This document shows positions 62,219 through 64,000 of a DNA stretch of 64,000 nucleotides, piece by piece. Numbering within the stretch: the first letter of the stretch is position 1; every line of letters begins with the position of its first letter. The translations under genes and the position numbers were made by a program. This DNA comes from Lacimicrobium sp. SS2-24 (GTDB lineage Bacteria > Pseudomonadota > Gammaproteobacteria > Enterobacterales > Alteromonadaceae): assembly GCF_002201535.1 (NCBI RefSeq), contig NZ_NIWW01000003.1, positions 1 through 64,000 on the forward strand, given 5' to 3'. The notes under the pieces were generated by a model, which saw nothing but the letters and a program-made list of their open reading frames with translations, was not told the DNA's origin and ran no database searches.

Positions 62219-64000
62219 TTACAGACCTACAGTCCAGCCCGCCGTCCAGTCATTGCCTTCTTCTACCGCACCGATAAAGTCAACATTATCGAAGAAGGTG
62301 TCACCACTGAAATCTTCCGTGGAGCTGTCAATAATGGTGTAGATACCATTGAGCACGGCAGCACGGTCAGCCGCTACCTGATTGCCATCCTGAGCAAGGA
62401 ACCAGTCTTCAAGGTTGACGTCACTTTCACCAAACTTGAAGTTTTCTTCGTTTTCACAGGCCATGGTGCTGTGTGTCATAACCGTACCGTCATTCAGGTT
62501 TGCCTGTGTTACCGGCTCCGATTCAAACTCCAGACATTCACCCATACCGGCAGGACCCGTCACGATGATGTTGTGCAACTTCGGCATTGCACCTTCGCGG
62601 AAGTAGATACCTTCTGAAGCGTTGGTACCGGCGAAGTTATTCCCAATGATGGTCATATTGGCAATGGTCGGGCTGGTTGTGGGTTCAATACCCGGATTAG
62701 AACCGTCGTTATCACACTCAATACCGCGGTTGGCATCAGAGTCATCGTCAGCGTGCTTCACCAGCACGTACTGCATTTTACCGTTCCAGCCATTGTCGCA
62801 ATCGACGCTGTCGTCCTGAATGCCAGTCAGCGCCACATACTTGAAGTTAACGCTACCACCAAACATCTCGATACCATCGTCGGCATTCTTATGCACCTGC
62901 AGATACTCAACCGTTGTACCTGAGCCAACACCACCGAAAGTGATACCATTGAGTTCATTATCCGGTGCAATTTCGAAACCGGCATGCATCACACGCACAT
63001 AGCGCAAGGTACCTGAATTGTCCGCGCTGTCAGTGCCACCGAATACGGCACCCGCTTCAATCCCCTCTACCTGCAAGGCACAATCTGAACCATCGTCAGG
63101 ACACTTGTTAGACGGGGCATTGCCCAGAATCACAAAACCACCCCACTGGCCGGCAAAGGTTGCTTCGCCCAGCACATCTTCACGCGACGTCAACGTGATG
63201 GGTTCTTCTGCGGTGCCTTCGGCCATGATTTGTGAACCGCGGCTAACTACGAGTACATCGGCACCTTCGCGGCCAAACAGGGTCACACCAGGCTCAATCG
63301 TCAATGTTGCGGAGTCCACGTTGTCGCCACCCACAAACACCTGACCACTTAAGGCATACAGATTGCCGGCGGTGAGGGTCATATCTGAGGTGATGCGGCC
63401 AGAAAGCTGGCAGGTGGTCGTCGAACCATCAATTGAGGTGATGGCTTCAGTACCACTTGGACATCCAGCCACGGGCGCATCAGTTTCTCCAGCGCGGGCC
63501 ACTTCACCGCCACCGAAGCCAAATGCCCAGCCCTGTCGCCAGTCGTCTTCGCCCACGGCACCGATAAAGTCAACCGACTCGAAGAAGCTGCCATCCACTG
63601 TATTGGCTACATCCTGACCCGCTCCGAGCAGCGGTGAACCCGCCATGGGTTTGCCGTCACTATCCAGCATCACGGAGGTGCTGATGAAGTTACCGTCCTG
63701 ATCCAGGAACCACTGTTCAATATCCACATCCGTGGCACCAAACTTGAAGTTTTCATCGTTGGTACAGGCCATGGCAGAGTTTTGCATGGTGATGTTGCCA
63801 TTGCCCAGATTCGCCTGAGTGACCGGCTCGCCTTCAACCTCAAGACACTCACCCATTTCTGAAGGCCCAGTGATGACCATGTTATAGATGTTCATGCCCA
63901 CACCTTCGCGCAGGTACACCCCTTCAGAGGCATTGGTCCCGGCAAAGTTGTTACCAATGATGGTCATATTGGCAATGGTTGGCTTGGTCATGGGCTCTAT
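62219..64000 (-). CDS. Partial secreted repeat protein (right-handed beta-helix-like), 5' end beyond the window
   Basis: The reading frame is open to the window edge (its N-terminus lies past 64000), so the protein is at least 593 residues. Two copies of a module are visible: the segment IEP-PTIANMTIIGNNFAGTNASEG near 63990 recurs at about 62690-62620, with later matching blocks (EGEPVTQANL...NFKFG...D...FIGAV) in both. Between them are repeats of strand-like turns (GTLRYVRVMHAGFEIAPDNELNGITFGGVGSGTTVEYLQVHKNADDGIEMFGG), typical of a parallel beta-helix, and Cys pairs. It lies just upstream of the receptor gene on the same strand and probably in the same operon, suggesting a surface lipoprotein or partner of that receptor; this is inference. 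Confidence 0.8.
   Translation of the reverse strand: MEPMTKPTIANMTIIGNNFAGTNASEGVYLREGVGMNIYNMVITGPSEMGECLEVEGEPVTQANLGNGNITMQNSAMACTNDENFKFGATDVDIEQWFLDQDGNFISTSVMLDSDGKPMAGSPLLGAGQDVANTVDGSFFESVDFIGAVGEDDWRQGWAFGFGGGEVARAGETDAPVAGCPSGTEAITSIDGSTTTCQLSGRITSDMTLTAGNLYALSGQVFVGGDNVDSATLTIEPGVTLFGREGADVLVVSRGSQIMAEGTAEEPITLTSREDVLGEATFAGQWGGFVILGNAPSNKCPDDGSDCALQVEGIEAGAVFGGTDSADNSGTLRYVRVMHAGFEIAPDNELNGITFGGVGSGTTVEYLQVHKNADDGIEMFGGSVNFKYVALTGIQDDSVDCDNGWNGKMQYVLVKHADDDSDANRGIECDNDGSNPGIEPTTSPTIANMTIIGNNFAGTNASEGIYFREGAMPKLHNIIVTGPAGMGECLEFESEPVTQANLNDGTVMTHSTMACENEENFKFGESDVNLEDWFLAQDGNQVAADRAAVLNGIYTIIDSSTEDFSGDTFFDNVDFIGAVEEGNDWTAGWTVGL

Overview
The window looks like a chromosomal segment of a marine or haloalkaline gammaproteobacterium of the Alteromonadales (Alteromonadaceae-like). 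The reasons are the ~50% GC content, several large TonB-dependent receptors, a long-form isocitrate lyase, unusually long PstC and PstA permeases, a TonB2/TtpC-type energy module with DUF3450, and a MipA/OmpV protein. The species call is inference. I saw no rRNA, tRNA, insertion sequence, phage or CRISPR array. Genes are densely packed on both strands and look native rather than recently acquired.

Layout. 0-8.2 kb: a DUF393 protein, CheV, the glyoxylate shunt (aceA with a divergent LysR regulator, and glcB), a secreted hypothetical protein and a universal stress protein behind an FNR/CRP-type site. 8.5-16.4 kb: a degenerate GGDEF protein and an AraC regulator on the minus strand, divergent from a plus-strand phytate locus (CarboxypepD_reg TonB-dependent receptor, two-domain beta-propeller phytase, metallophosphoesterase). 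16.5-21.1 kb: a KAS III-like ketosynthase, an ECF sigma/TM anti-sigma/coiled-coil operon, and oxyR. 21.2-33.8 kb: a phosphate block with pit and its DUF47 partner, phoU-pstB-pstA-pstC (no pstS), gcvR, ppk-ppx and an HU gene. 33.9-37.4 kb: a PQQ-type sugar dehydrogenase, a small membrane protein, a MipA/OmpV protein and a solute-binding-like protein. 37.5-44.0 kb: a tightly coupled operon of an asparagine synthetase-like enzyme, an aspartate-carbamoyltransferase-like enzyme, a 40-residue membrane peptide, an SSS symporter and a membrane-anchored protein, divergent from an M20 N-carbamoylase-like amidohydrolase. 44.1-48.4 kb: an ABC/FtsX/HlyD exporter. 48.4-53.9 kb: a 57-residue protein, NDH-2, two solute-binding-like proteins, a CBS protein and an HCCA-isomerase-like protein. 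54-64 kb: TPR-TonB-ExbD-ExbB-TtpC-DUF3450, a second TonB-dependent receptor and a truncated repeat-rich secreted protein that runs off the window end.

How it fits together. The strongest signal is regulatory. Direct repeats resembling the PhoB consensus CTGTCAT, with an 11-bp period and in most cases a plausible -10 element 10-11 nt downstream, occur upstream of five transcription units: GGDEF-AraC, the phytate receptor/phytase locus, DUF47-pit, ppk-ppx, and the DUF3450-TtpC-ExbB-ExbD-TonB-TPR operon. I infer that much of the window is one phosphate-starvation programme: take up and hydrolyse phytate, import phosphate, handle polyphosphate, energise outer-membrane receptors with a dedicated TonB2-like motor, and signal through an apparently catalytically dead GGDEF protein that keeps its c-di-GMP-binding I-site. 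The pst operon itself shows no convincing Pho box and lacks pstS.

The most novel-looking enzyme set is the carbamoyltransferase/asparagine-synthetase-like/symporter operon facing an N-carbamoyl-amino-acid-hydrolase-like enzyme. I do not recognise it as a described pathway.
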